Below, piece after piece: positions 23,621 to 33,650 of a DNA stretch of 64,000 nucleotides (position 1 is its first letter; each line of letters starts with the position of its first letter). The stretch comes from Emydura subglobosa. Its lineage: Eukaryota > Chordata > Testudines > Chelidae. The position numbers and the translations under genes are program-made. Location of the stretch: NCBI GenBank assembly GCA_007922225.1, contig ML679946.1:93169313-93233312 (forward strand), given 5' to 3'. Below the pieces are notes generated by a model that was not told the origin of the DNA, did not search any database, and was given only the letters and a program-made list of their open reading frames with translations.

Positions 23621-23952
23621 CAGGGTACATCTACACTGAGAAAAATAGTGTGTTCTTAACTCAGTTTAGCTAACCCACATTCACTAACTTGGGTTAAAAC
23701 AGCAGTGTAGACATGGCACATGGTTTTTAACTCAGGTTAGCAGCTCAAGTTTAATCAAGCCTCCCAGGCAGTCTGAGGCTGAACTGATGCTGCTAACCAG
23801 AGTTAAAAGCCGAGCTGCTGTATATGCACTGTTATTTGAACCCGAGCAAGCTAGGCCATGTTAAAACCAGAGTTGCTATGTCTGCACTGCTCTTTTAACC
23901 CAAGTTATGCAAACACCTCTTTTTCTTCCCCCTGGTGTGGACAGACCTTCAC
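23621..23952. repeat. Palindromic MITE, GTACATCTACACTG-ended
   Basis: The left end is CAGGGTACATCTACACTGAG and the right end is TGGTGTGGACAGACC. The interior has repeated inverted modules: TTGGGTTAAAACAGCAGTGT, GTTTTTAACTCAGGTTAGC, AACCAGAGTTAAAAGCCGAG and TCTTTTAACCCAAGTTATGC. No coding frame of significance. Related in its tips to 422-684. Confidence 0.7.
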
Positions 23953-25489
23953 TGTGGTTAAAGAACTAATGCATTTTCACTCTTGTTTCTCTTCCCAATT
24001 CCAACCCCAGCTTTTTGAGTGCAGTTGCATCACCTCTTCTGAACCCTTATCCCTAGTGGTAGCTGTGCCACAACCACACAGACAAGCTGGCTAGGTCCGT
24101 TGACATTGTGCAGAACTGGACATTAGACACTTTACAGGGAAATGGAGACAAATATTATGCCAAAAGATGTTTGAATATATAGAATAATAATGAGTCGCAA
24201 TTCACTTTGCACTTTGATGTGAGAATTCCATAGCACTTTAGGTAAGCCTTCAAATTAGCTAATTAAAGCTACCTTCAATCCCTGTGAAGTAGATATTAGC
24301 ATACTGCTCCCAAATCCATCTCCCAACTTCCTTCTTTGTACCTGTCTCCTGAGCAAACCTTTACACATTCAGCTCAAGCCACCCACTTCACTTGAAACTC
24401 TCTCCCTGTCTCTTTATTTGATCCCTCACAAACCACACACATCCACCAGGAAGCCCTTCAGTAATGAGCCACCAAAGATACCTGCCCCACATCACACTGG
24501 GATGCTGCACCACTAGTGAGTAATTTATAGCTTGCAAACTTGCATTCTGCATCTTCCAGGTAGGTTCTTATGGAAGCAGCACCTCTGAGGGCTAGATTGT
24601 GCATTTCAAAGGGACTAATGCGAGTAAGTGCTCGATAACATGACTGAAGGTTTCACAATGTCCCCTGCAGCTGTGAGTCCTTGACTCAGTGGCTTGTCTG
24701 CTACTGTACACTCCTTCCATAAACCCCCTTTCTTCTTATGGAATAATTTAGCTTTTGTGATAACTCATAAAATAATCATACGTTGAACCACCGAACACTG
24801 GGATTTTCAGGGTTCTGCGGTGGATGAATCAGAAGAGTGAATGAGTGTTCTCAGCCCTTCCAGCTTCCCCTGTGCTAGTCAGGGTCTGAACTTGCATTCT
24901 TCACTCACCCAAAATTCCCACATTAAGCCTTAGTTGTGTAATTTAGACCGAGATTCCCCTTCCCCCTGCATCCTCTGTACAACAGAGAACTGGCCACACA
25001 GCAACAGAGGAAATGAGCAACAACTGGTGAGATTCCTCCCTCTCATAAGAATTGTGAGTGAACAGCTGTGTCAGGCTTTTCATCCAGCTCTGGAAGAGGG
25101 AAAGAAATCCCTTTACTGCACTCCCTAATTCTGACATTTGCACTGGTCCTGAAAGATAATCTTCTGATTTACTTCACTGAAAATTATATCCCATGTAGGG
25201 CAGACATTCCATGTTGTGAATATACATTTGTTTTTAAGGGAGAGGAGGGAAGTTTGTTTAAATAATATATTCAGTTTTGTGTTATATTTGTAGTGACTGT
25301 AAGCCCCATTCTAGCAAAGCATTTAAGCTTCTGTGTAGCTTTAAGTGAGTTATATCATGGCATTGAATAAGACTACTCACGGGTTTGAAATTATACATGT
25401 GCTTAGGTGCTTTGCTGGATCCAGGCCTCAGTGCTGATAAAAGATGCTGGACTGACAGCCTGGAACTTAGAACCTTCCTCTGAGCCACA
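23953..25489. other. Non-coding sequence with old MIR/L2-like scraps
   Basis: 24230-24310 (CCATAGCACTTTAGGTAAGC ... GTGAAGTAGATATTAGC) looks MIR-like. 24330-24560 (ACTTCCTTCTTTGTACC, AAACCTTTACACATTCAGC, AGGAAGCCCTTCAG) looks like an L2 3' region. 25300-25440 (GCCCCATTCTAGCAAAGCAT ... TTTGCTGGATCCAGGCC) is a palindromic-type repeat. Confidence 0.4.
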
Positions 25490-26189
25490 GAATGGGTGCA
25501 GGGCAGCGGCAGCCATCACACCGGTACTGCATGGGCGGTAGCAAGGCAATTTTCTTCACTCTGCCCGACCAATATGCCTCCACCCGAACTCAGAAGGCCA
25601 GAACTAAGTCTAGTGTTGAGCATAGTTCACTCATGGTGGCCTGTTCAATCCCTGGCATTTCTGCTGACACTGCCAGCAAGTTGCCATTTAGTCTCAGTCG
25701 CCACGTAGGCATTTGGCTACTGAGACCCACCACCTGCTTTCATATGATTCACCAAAGAGTTATCCGACAACAACAGCGAGCTCTGACGCAACCTCAGCTC
25801 TGACCCACAAAGCACACAATGCAGCTCAGGAGACGGGGTGCAAAGGGTTACCCATTCTCAGCCCTGGGGGCAGCTGTGTGCCAGGCCAATCCCCCAGGGT
25901 AGCCTACAGCAGCTGGAATTGTTTTTAGGTAAATCAGCTGCTAACAGCCCCAGGAGCCATTGTGGCAGCCAGGGATCAGTAGAAGCCTCAGCCATCTTTT
26001 CTGTGGACACACTGCTTACACCAGCAGCAGGTGCTGAGGAGCAAGGTTGGAAGTGTTGCTCTGGTTCTACATCCCTGGAGGACCTCTTCTCTGCCGCACT
26101 GGCTTTAGATTCCACTTGTGGTGTGGTGCAAAGACACTCAGTCGTCACCAACCTGACCCGGTATTTGAACTGAAAAGCAGACAGATAGA
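25490..26189. other. Non-coding GC-richer sequence
   Basis: The overlapping frames here, including a 145-codon minus-strand one at 25858-26295, show no recognisable domain. No repeat assigned with confidence. Confidence 0.35.
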
Positions 26190-26315
26190 TTGGACAGATA
26201 GACAGACTATGGGTCAAATGCTGGACCCTGCAAGCAGACCAAGTGTCTCGGCTGTGTGCTAGAGATCTCCACTCCCAGCCCTGTGCTCTAACCATTACAC
26301 CGTATTGTCAGAGAT
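26190..26315 (-). repeat. MIR-like head fragment, minus strand
   Basis: CTCCACTCCCAGCCCTGTGC followed by TCTAACCATTACACCGTATT is the inverted tRNA-related head of a MIR-type SINE (GTGTAATGGTTAGAGCAC). Confidence 0.55.
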
Positions 26316-26929
26316 ACTTATAAGCAACCAGCTAGTTAGATTATCTTGATCTTCATCTTGTTCCCCCCGCCCTCCTCTCCAGATATCATCCCAGTTGTCT
26401 TTCATGTTTAGATTTGGTCACTCAACTATTCCAGCCTGGAAAGAGACAAAAATTCGGAGGAAGCGAGAAAAGGAGTTTTTCAGCACCACTGAGTCAGCCA
26501 ACATCCTTGAAATCTAAGCTCTACTGGCACGGTGCCTCCGTGAAGAAATATGGACTGCGTTGTTAGATCTCCTCCTTTCCCAGCATCAGCCACACACACC
26601 TACATCTACAGACATCTGCAAAGCCCCCACCAAAGTGGTGAGGTTCATTACTGTAAAATGACATGAAGAACTTAGATGAACAAGAGAAAGAGGGAGGCAG
26701 ACAAAATATTACTGCCTGGGTGAGTATACAAACGTGTGACACTCTTCACATGTTTATTACTTGTGAACGCAGAGTTAAAGAAGGAAAAAATGGCAATGAC
26801 AATAAAACGTACTTTCCCATCCAAAAATACGAATTGAGCAAATGATCAGAGAGAGAATTTAAGCAGGGTGTGTCTTTTTGTAAAAAAGTTGTCGCTTTTT
26901 TATCCTTATTCTATTTTAACAGAATCTAT
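26316..26929. other. Non-coding sequence, nothing recognised
   Basis: No family recognised. Confidence 0.4.
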
Positions 26930-27150
26930 CTTAGGTACTTATACAGCCCCCATTACCAGTGACTGAGTGCTTCACAATCTCACCGTGAGGTAGGGCAGTG
27001 CTGTTATCCCCATTTTGCAGATGGGCAACTGAGGCACAGAGAGGCTAAGAGAGTAGCCTAGAGGTCACATAGGCAGTCTGTGGTAAGGCAGGTAATTGAA
27101 TCTAGGTCTGCTAAACCTTAGGTTAAATAACCTAACCACCACACCTAGAG
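26930..27150 (-). repeat. MIR-like SINE, minus strand
   Basis: GTTATCCCCATTTTGCAGAT, GAGGCACAGAGAGGCTAAG, GAGGTCACATAGGCAGTC, TTGAATCTAGGTCTGC and CCTAACCACCACACCTAG follow the inverted MIR order. Confidence 0.8.
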
Positions 27151-27295
27151 GAACCACACAATGTTCATGGCAGAGAAGAAAAAAAATGCCAAAAAATTAA
27201 AACTCACTCACACAGCTTCTGCTCCAGCCTGCCACAAATGAAATTACTGGGTGCTTGTTTTGTTTTAATTTTAAGGTGAAATGCAATTTGATTTG

Positions 27296-27401
27296 TGCCT
27301 CAGTCCTGCAGGCAATCACGCACAGGTGCATGCACGTCTTCCTCACATGACTAGTCTGACTGGCTTCAATCACATGCGTAAATGATTGCAGGATTGAGCC
27401 T
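27296..27401. repeat. Short hairpin MITE
   Basis: The left arm GCCTCAGTCCTGCAGGCAAT and right arm ATGATTGCAGGATTGAGCC are inverted, with CACGCACAGGTG answering to CACATGCGT further in. About 106 bp, no coding potential. Confidence 0.75.
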
Positions 27402-28805
27402 TGGTTTCTGCTCAGACTGAAATGGCACATAGAGCTCTGAGTAAAGCACATCTGCAGTGATCACAGGATGGCTGTGTTGAAGGGTGGATAATGGGTGGGA
27501 ATTAACCCCCTTTTGGTGCTTCCATCACTTGCCACTTGCTCTGATTTTTGTATCAGGGAAATCTTGCATATCTTGGGCTGGCTTCAAGCTGTGCAGGCCA
27601 ACATGCAGCCTAGAAATGAGGTTGGTCTATAGATAGGGACCAAAAAGGAGTCACCGGTTTGGGTTTTCATGAGGTTAGGACAACGTTTAACACATTCAAT
27701 TCATAAGAGTTTGCCCTTCTGAATTTTGCTTTGAATTTTGGAAACTAAAAATCACAAATAGAATCTCAGCCAAAAGTCACAATTTTACATAATTTCCACC
27801 CAAAACTATAAATCAGCTCAGAGCCACTTGAAACATGCTCAAAATTTTGCCTAAATTGGCTTGAAACTTGGGGGGACTTTTTCAAACCTCAACCTAAGCT
27901 CTCTGGAAGGTTCGGAAACCTTGGTAAACCTGCCTCAAGGATTGGGTTCATAACTGAAAGTGAAACCAGGGCACTTTTTTTCTTCCTCCTCTTCGTCCTG
28001 CCCAGCCAAAGGATGATGGAACTCTTCAATCTCAACCACAGAAGGGAAAATAAGTTTCCCAATGTCCATTTTGGGAAATAGCATTAAAAATACTTTGTAT
28101 AACAAAGCTCTTGGAGATAAATAGTCATCATCCAAGTTTCAGCATAGCAGATCAGGGAGTTCTATAGTAAACTCTAGAATACACAGGCAGATGATCAGCA
28201 GACTGCAGATTCATGATTTCCTAAACCTTCACTGAGTTGAGGGATGTCTCTTTTGATTGCTGATACTTTCTCTCTTCCTGGTTGATGTACAGCTAAGAGA
28301 TGTAAGTATTCTGCATACACGTAGGACAAAAATAGATTCACCGAGGAGCAAGAGCTTCCATATTGCAAGCTGCTGAGTACCGTCCACTTCCAGAGTGCAG
28401 TGAGAGTTGGGAATGCTCAGGAAGTGCTCGCCACCTTACAGATTTAAACCTCAGAAGTATGTGTCTTACTCTGATTCAGGGACTGTGCATGATTTGCTCT
28501 GTTAGTCTCCGAAAATCTAATTTGAGCTGCACATTTAAAGATAATGCAAAAATTCAAACTGGTAAAATAAAATCCATTTAGAGCTTTGATACTTCCCTAC
28601 TACAAAACCTTTTGTTTTATTTTTTCAGCAGTGTAGGTCTGTGTGTTATTGGCGTGTGTGTTTTGAAGAAATTACCTTATTTATTACTCAAATTAAAAAA
28701 ATGCTCAAGCTCTCTCCTTTTAACCCCTGCCCCACTATTTCTAGCCCAAAGATATAACATACAAAAATAAGAGAATTGAAATAATTCTGCTGCTGTTTGT
28801 TTACA
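27402..28805. other. Non-coding sequence
   Basis: 27690-27900 is AT-rich with repeated GAATTTTG and AAATTTTG words and may be an old dispersed repeat. The rest is unrecognised. Confidence 0.35.
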
Positions 28806-29053
28806 GTGTTGTTGTAGCCATGTTGATCCCAAGGTATTAGAGAGAAAAGGTGGGTGAGATAATATCTTTTATTGGACCAACTTCTGTTGATGAGAGAGAC
28901 AAGCTTTCAAGCTTACACAGAGCTCTTCTCCTTACCCAGGTCTTCTTCAGGTCTGGGAAAGGAAAAAACCTCTGTATAACTCAAAAGCTTATCTCTCTCT
29001 CCAACTGAAGTCGATCCAGTAAAAGATATTACCTCACCCACCTTGTCTCAGCT
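28806..29053. repeat. Inverted repeat of a TTTTATTGGACCAACTTC family (possible Penelope-like tail)
   Basis: The left arm 28836-28913 contains GGTGGGTGAGATAATATC, TTTTATTGGACCAACTTC and GAGAGAGACAAGCTTTC. The right arm 28983-29053 is its reverse complement (AAAGATATTACCTCACCCAC, CTTGTCTCAGCTG). The spacer holds AGAGCTCTTCTCC and TCTTCTTCAGGTCTGG. I know this as an abundant reptile repeat, possibly a Penelope-like element end with its characteristic GAAAGCTT and inverted arrangement, but I cannot confirm the class. A SINE or hAT origin is not excluded. Confidence 0.6.
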
Positions 29054-29109
29054 GCTTTTTACTATTAGTAGAAGTATAACAATGAGTTAATGATTTAGTA
29101 CCACATGGC

Positions 29110-30482
29110 ATTCTGATTTTAAAAGTAGCACTATACAAATTCAGTGTAGTACACATTAAATGGATTAAAAACTAGTTAACAGATAGGTCTAAAAAAGCAA
29201 CTGTTAACAGGGAATCATCATCAAAGGTGTGTATTTCTAGTGGGATCCCACAAGGATCTGTTCCTGGCCCAATGCTATTCAATATCTTTATCAATGAGCT
29301 AGAAGAAAATATAAGAGCATGGCTGGTAAAGTTTGCAGATGACACGGATTGGTGGAATGGTAAATCATGATGGGGCAGGCCAATTACACAGAATGCCTGA
29401 TAAATTAGCCTCATTTGAACAACACACATTTTAATATAGCCTATGCAAGGTCATACATCTAGTAACAAACAATATAGGTCACACTTACAATATAGGGGAT
29501 TGTATCTTGGAAAGCAGTAAGTCCAAAAAGTCCTTAGGAGTCATGGTGGATAATCAACTGCATATGAGTTCCCAGTATGATGGCATGGCTAAGAGGGAAA
29601 ATATGATGCTTAGGTGTATGAAACTGGGGAATATTGTTTAGGAGTAGGGAGGTGGTATTACCTCTGCATATCGTACTGGTGAGACCATGTCTGGAATAAT
29701 ATGTCCAGTTCTGATGTCTACATGTCAAAGAGTTTGTTGACAAACTGGAAAGAGTTGAGAAAAGAGATACAAGAATGATTCAAGGTCTGTAAAACCTGCC
29801 ATACAGCAAGGCACTTAAGATGCTCAGTTTATTTAACTTTTCCAGGAGAAGGTTAACAAGTGACTTTGATCACACTCTCTAAGTACCTACATGGGGGGAG
29901 GATTTCAGATAGTAAAGGGCTCTTTATTCTAACAGACAAAGGCAAACATTTCCAAGGGCTGGAAGGTGGAGCTAGACTTCTTCAGATGAGAAATAAGGTA
30001 TACATTTTTAAGAGGCAGGGCAATTAACCACTGGAAAAACTTATCAAGAGACATAGCATATTTGCCATATTTAAAGTCCGTAAAACATGACTGGGTGCCT
30101 CTCTAAGTAAGTGCTATTCCTGGAAAAGAAGTTCAGCTCTTGCCCATATGCTCTGGGTCTAACCAATCACCATATTTGGGGCAGGGAAGGAATTTTCCAT
30201 GAGCCAGATTGAAAGAGAACCACTTAGAGGGGATTTCACTTTCCTCCGAAGCATGAGGCATGGGTCACTTGCTGGTTTGAACTGGAGTAAATGGTGGATT
30301 CTCTGTAACTTGAAGTCTTTAAATCATGATTTGAGGACTTCACTAACTCAGCCAGAGGAACTGGGCCTGCAACAGGAGTGAGTGGGTGGGTGAGGTTCTG
30401 TGGCCTGCAACATGCAGGAGGTCAGACTAGATGGTTATCATGACATAGTCCCTTCTGGACTTCAAGTCTGTGAGTCTATGAT
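29110..30482 (+). mobile_element. CR1 LINE, 5'-truncated, about 1.35 kb
   Basis: The longest LINE copy in the window. It begins within ORF2 and continues through the 3' untranslated region: CACACTTACAATATAGGGG, GAGTAGGGAGGTGGTATTAC, GCACTTAAGATGCTCAGTTT and GAGAAGGTTAACAAGTGACT. It then reads GGTGGATTCTCTGTAACTTG and GAGGTCAGACTAGATGGTTA and ends at CTGTGAGTCTATGATG. This is the second 3'-end subfamily present here (GGTCAGACTAGATG type), distinct from the TGGTCCTGCTTTGAGCA type at 8064-8497. Frame breaks show it is inactive. Confidence 0.88.
29160..29350 (+). pseudogene. CR1 ORF2 reverse transcriptase fragment
   Basis: One frame encodes the end of the LINE reverse transcriptase palm. SGIPQGSV (PQGSV at 29248-29262) corresponds to the conserved SG.PQGS block. 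LFNIFINEL follows. FADDT has the catalytic Asp pair at 29338-29343. In an intact element this enzyme nicks DNA and copies the LINE RNA at the target site. Here there is a stop just before the conserved block (after WIKN, near 29173) and the frame is lost soon after FADDT, so no protein is made. Family-level assignment to CR1 rests on the CR1 3' region that follows. Confidence 0.85.
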
Positions 30483-30585
30483 GCAAGAGCTACTTGGAGA
30501 AATTCTATGTCCTGTGTTATTCCAGAGGTCAAACTAGAAGATCAGAATCATCCCTTTTGGCCATAAAAATCTATGAATGTATTAA
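30483..30585 (+). mobile_element. CR1 LINE 3' scrap, plus strand
   Basis: GGAGAAATTCTATGTCCTGT, AGAGGTCAAACTAGAAGATC and GGCCATAAAAATCTATGAAT repeat the same 3' end that closes the preceding copy. Either a second insertion or a local duplication of the CR1 tail. Confidence 0.75.
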
Positions 30586-31389
30586 TTAATCCATAAAGAA
30601 AATGCAGCAGCCAATGCACAGTTCTTGAGTCCTTTCAGTGAAAGATTTTCATGGAACAGTTTACTTAGGGATTGTCCAAAGCTCATTGAAGTCAGTGAGA
30701 ATATTGACATTCACATCAATGGGAACTGTATTAAGACCTTATTTTTTGTAACAATCACCATTGCTTGAGCTCCGGTTTCATATTGCCTTTTAGTGCAAAG
30801 ATTGTCCTTTACATTCCCATAATGTTCTCATTTCCTTCAGGTGCACAGATTGATGACTGAGCCATGTTGAAATAAAAGCTAAATGAGGTGAAAGTATATC
30901 CCATAAAAACTCCCATTAAAGAGTTTACAGAGAGCCTTCCTACTTCTCTGACTCAGATAGCCATATTTTATTCCTTCCAGGAAACAGAAAACCCTTAATC
31001 CAGTAAGAATGCAGCTAGAATCAAAGCACAAGAGGTGGCATTAGGTTGCAAGAGGGAAAAAAGAAGAATTTTACAGCAGGTCCTTCGGCACACTAGGAAT
31101 GAATGGGATATCATTATAGCCATGGCATAGCTCAAAAGCCCTCAGACAGCAGAGTGGATATGGGAGAACAATGCAATAAACTGGCAATCTATGCAAAACT
31201 CTATGATCAAATAGCACTGGATTAACATAATGTAACAGACCACTGAGTGCCTAATGACCTACCCTCCATTGGGAAATACTACATTGAAAAAAAAGAGAAG
31301 TCCATGAACTGCTTACATGCAGTCATAATTAAGAAAATTGAGAGAAAGTCAGCTTGAGAACAGATCCTCCTTCAAAGACTCAAGTCTCA
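30586..31389. other. Non-coding sequence
   Basis: 30655-30740 is a weak palindromic scrap (CATTGAAGTCAGTGAGAAT ... CACATCAATGGGAACTG). The rest is unrecognised. Confidence 0.35.
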
Positions 31390-31481
31390 TTGATTTAGTT
31401 GAGGTTGGTCCTGCTTTGAGCAGGCGGGTGGACTAGATGACCTCCTGAGGTCCCTTCCAACCCTAATCTTCTATGATTCAT
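31390..31481 (+). mobile_element. CR1 LINE 3' tip, plus strand
   Basis: GAGGTTGGTCCTGCTTTGAG, CAGGCGGGTGGACTAGATGA, CTCCTGAGGTCCCTTCC and CTAATCTTCTATGATTCA are close to the CR1 3' end. Only about 90 bp, well preserved, so a recent short insertion. Confidence 0.9.
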
Positions 31482-33650
31482 CTGTAAATCAGTTGTAATC
31501 TGTCCCCCCAGTTCTATCTCATGTTATTTATTTTACCTTTTTTTAAACCAGACCCTGTTCAGTAGAGCATCCCAGATTATGGGGAAGTAAAGTTTTGTGT
31601 CAGGTACAGGGTGTGAATTCCATGAATGGATGTACATGAGTGGATGTATGGTTCTCTGTCTGTACTTATTTATCTTCAGTTTCATTGCACTGTATCTGGT
31701 TGATTTTTTTTTTTATTCCTATGTTAATGTAAATGTAGTAGGTCACATTCTCCTCTCACTTACCCTGTGCAACTCTACAAAAGTCAATGCGGGATAGAGA
31801 ACGGTAAATGAGGGCACAATTTTGCTCTGTGTCTATGTTTTATGACATCTGCGCAGTAAGATGTAATACACACATATTCCATTTGCCAGATTTTCAAATA
31901 TAAATGCAGATCACAATATAACCATGTAGGGACAAATCCCTGAAAGGTACTGAGCCTCTGACAACTCCCTTTCAAGTCAGTAGAATGGGGAATGTGCAAC
32001 AGGAGTTCAGCACATCTCAGCATTTGGGCCTGTACCATTTTTCATGTGCTTTTATCCAATGAGAGTCTTTCTTTGCATTTAATCTGTTGCATAATTTTCT
32101 TGTGTTCATTGATGTTGCTAACACAAAGAGACAAATACACAGAGTTCATTTAGCATACAGAGACATTCATATTCAAGTAGATATTGACTGGCTCAAAGGC
32201 CAATAGCAATACAGGACCACGGGAGATATAGTTCCCCATATATTGACCTGAAGTTGGAGGTTAAGGAGAACATTACATGAAAAGAACAGGCCTGATGGGA
32301 GGGGCCTGGAAACGACATTTTCCTTCCACATCTGTAATCACATCACTATGCATAGAATCAGCCTTGGGATTTGGGGGAGAGTCTTCAGAATGATTCTTTG
32401 CGTCCTCCTAAATTTTCAGACAGACATCAGCCACATCTGCTAAAAGATGCAGCCATGATGCTCATGCTGGGATCCGTGTATAGTTGTTAACACTTATTTT
32501 CAAATGTCAAGGGACAATTTTCCATGTCCCTGATAATAAGCCCACTGAAGTCAATGGGAGTCTTCTCTATAGACTTCTATTGGCTATGGATGAGGTCCCA
32601 TGTGAGCTGTGTGGGGTGAGGTGAGGAGGGTGGCTGCTGGGTCCTCATTCACCAAATGTCAGATTTTCTCTGTCTTCTTCTGCAGTTATTTAGCTACAGA
32701 ATCCAGCAACACAAAGACCATAGTATACGGGATCAAAATCCCAGCCCTTTGCCTCAGATGTACAGAAATACAGAACCTCTCCAGGAAACAACAACAAAAT
32801 AAAGGAGCGTATGTTAAATAAAAATCACCAATCACCTTAAAAGTTGTGTGTGCACTTTCTTATTTATTCCCTTCCTCCAATTCTTTATCCCCTTTCCTCT
32901 CCTCCTTTTCTCTGACAGTGTACATACCTATGCTCCACTGAAATCTTATTTTTAGCCCTTGGCCTGTCTCTGGCTTTGGGTACATTGCATCTGAATAAAC
33001 CTACTCATAGGAGTAAAGCAAGCAGCACTGGGCCACAGGGCTACAGCCGATGATATTAGAAAATTGAACTCAGTTGCCTTTCATAGAAAATGTTGCCATA
33101 CCGAGGTCAGACTGCAGTCCCTATGCAGATGTGTATGTGGGTGCAGAGAGGGAGAAAGGTGCCTTTTCTCCATTTTAAGCACCATCGCCACTGCCATGCC
33201 GGGGCTACAAGTGTAGTCCCTTCAGTGTCCAGGCAGTGCTCACGGCTTGTTCCCAGGGTCTACGTCCCTGCCACTCTCACTGGCCAGAGTTGCTGCCTGG
33301 ACATACAGGGGTTCATGTGCTTCGTTAAGGAGTGCAACGTTAAGCATGCTCCCACTGCATGCCAGGGACCTTGGGAGCCATCGTTCCTCCCTGAAGTCCT
33401 AACGCTTCCTGGTGACTTTGCGCATGTCCTTGACATGAGGCTGTGGCCTAAAACCACAATATAGCCCATAGGAACTTTGTGTTCAGAAGGCTCCCGTTTC
33501 ATAGAATTCCTCCTCTGCTTCAAATATGTTTTTGCAGGGCAGCTCACTCCCTCCCTCCCCATCTTAAATCCAGGGTTGATAAAAGGAACTGCAGTCCTAC
33601 CCATCACCCCCTTCCCACTCAAATGAACTTCCCTGCTCCAGCTGCAGAAA
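31482..33650. other. Non-coding sequence
   Basis: 32515-32600 is a palindromic scrap (CACTGAAGTCAATGGGAGTC ... TAGACTTCTATTGGC). The 124- and 149-codon frames near 33090-33709 show no recognised domain. Confidence 0.35.

Noticed and set aside
25858..26295. 145-codon minus-strand frame
   Set aside because: Its 5' part overlaps a MIR head fragment and the rest has no recognised domain.
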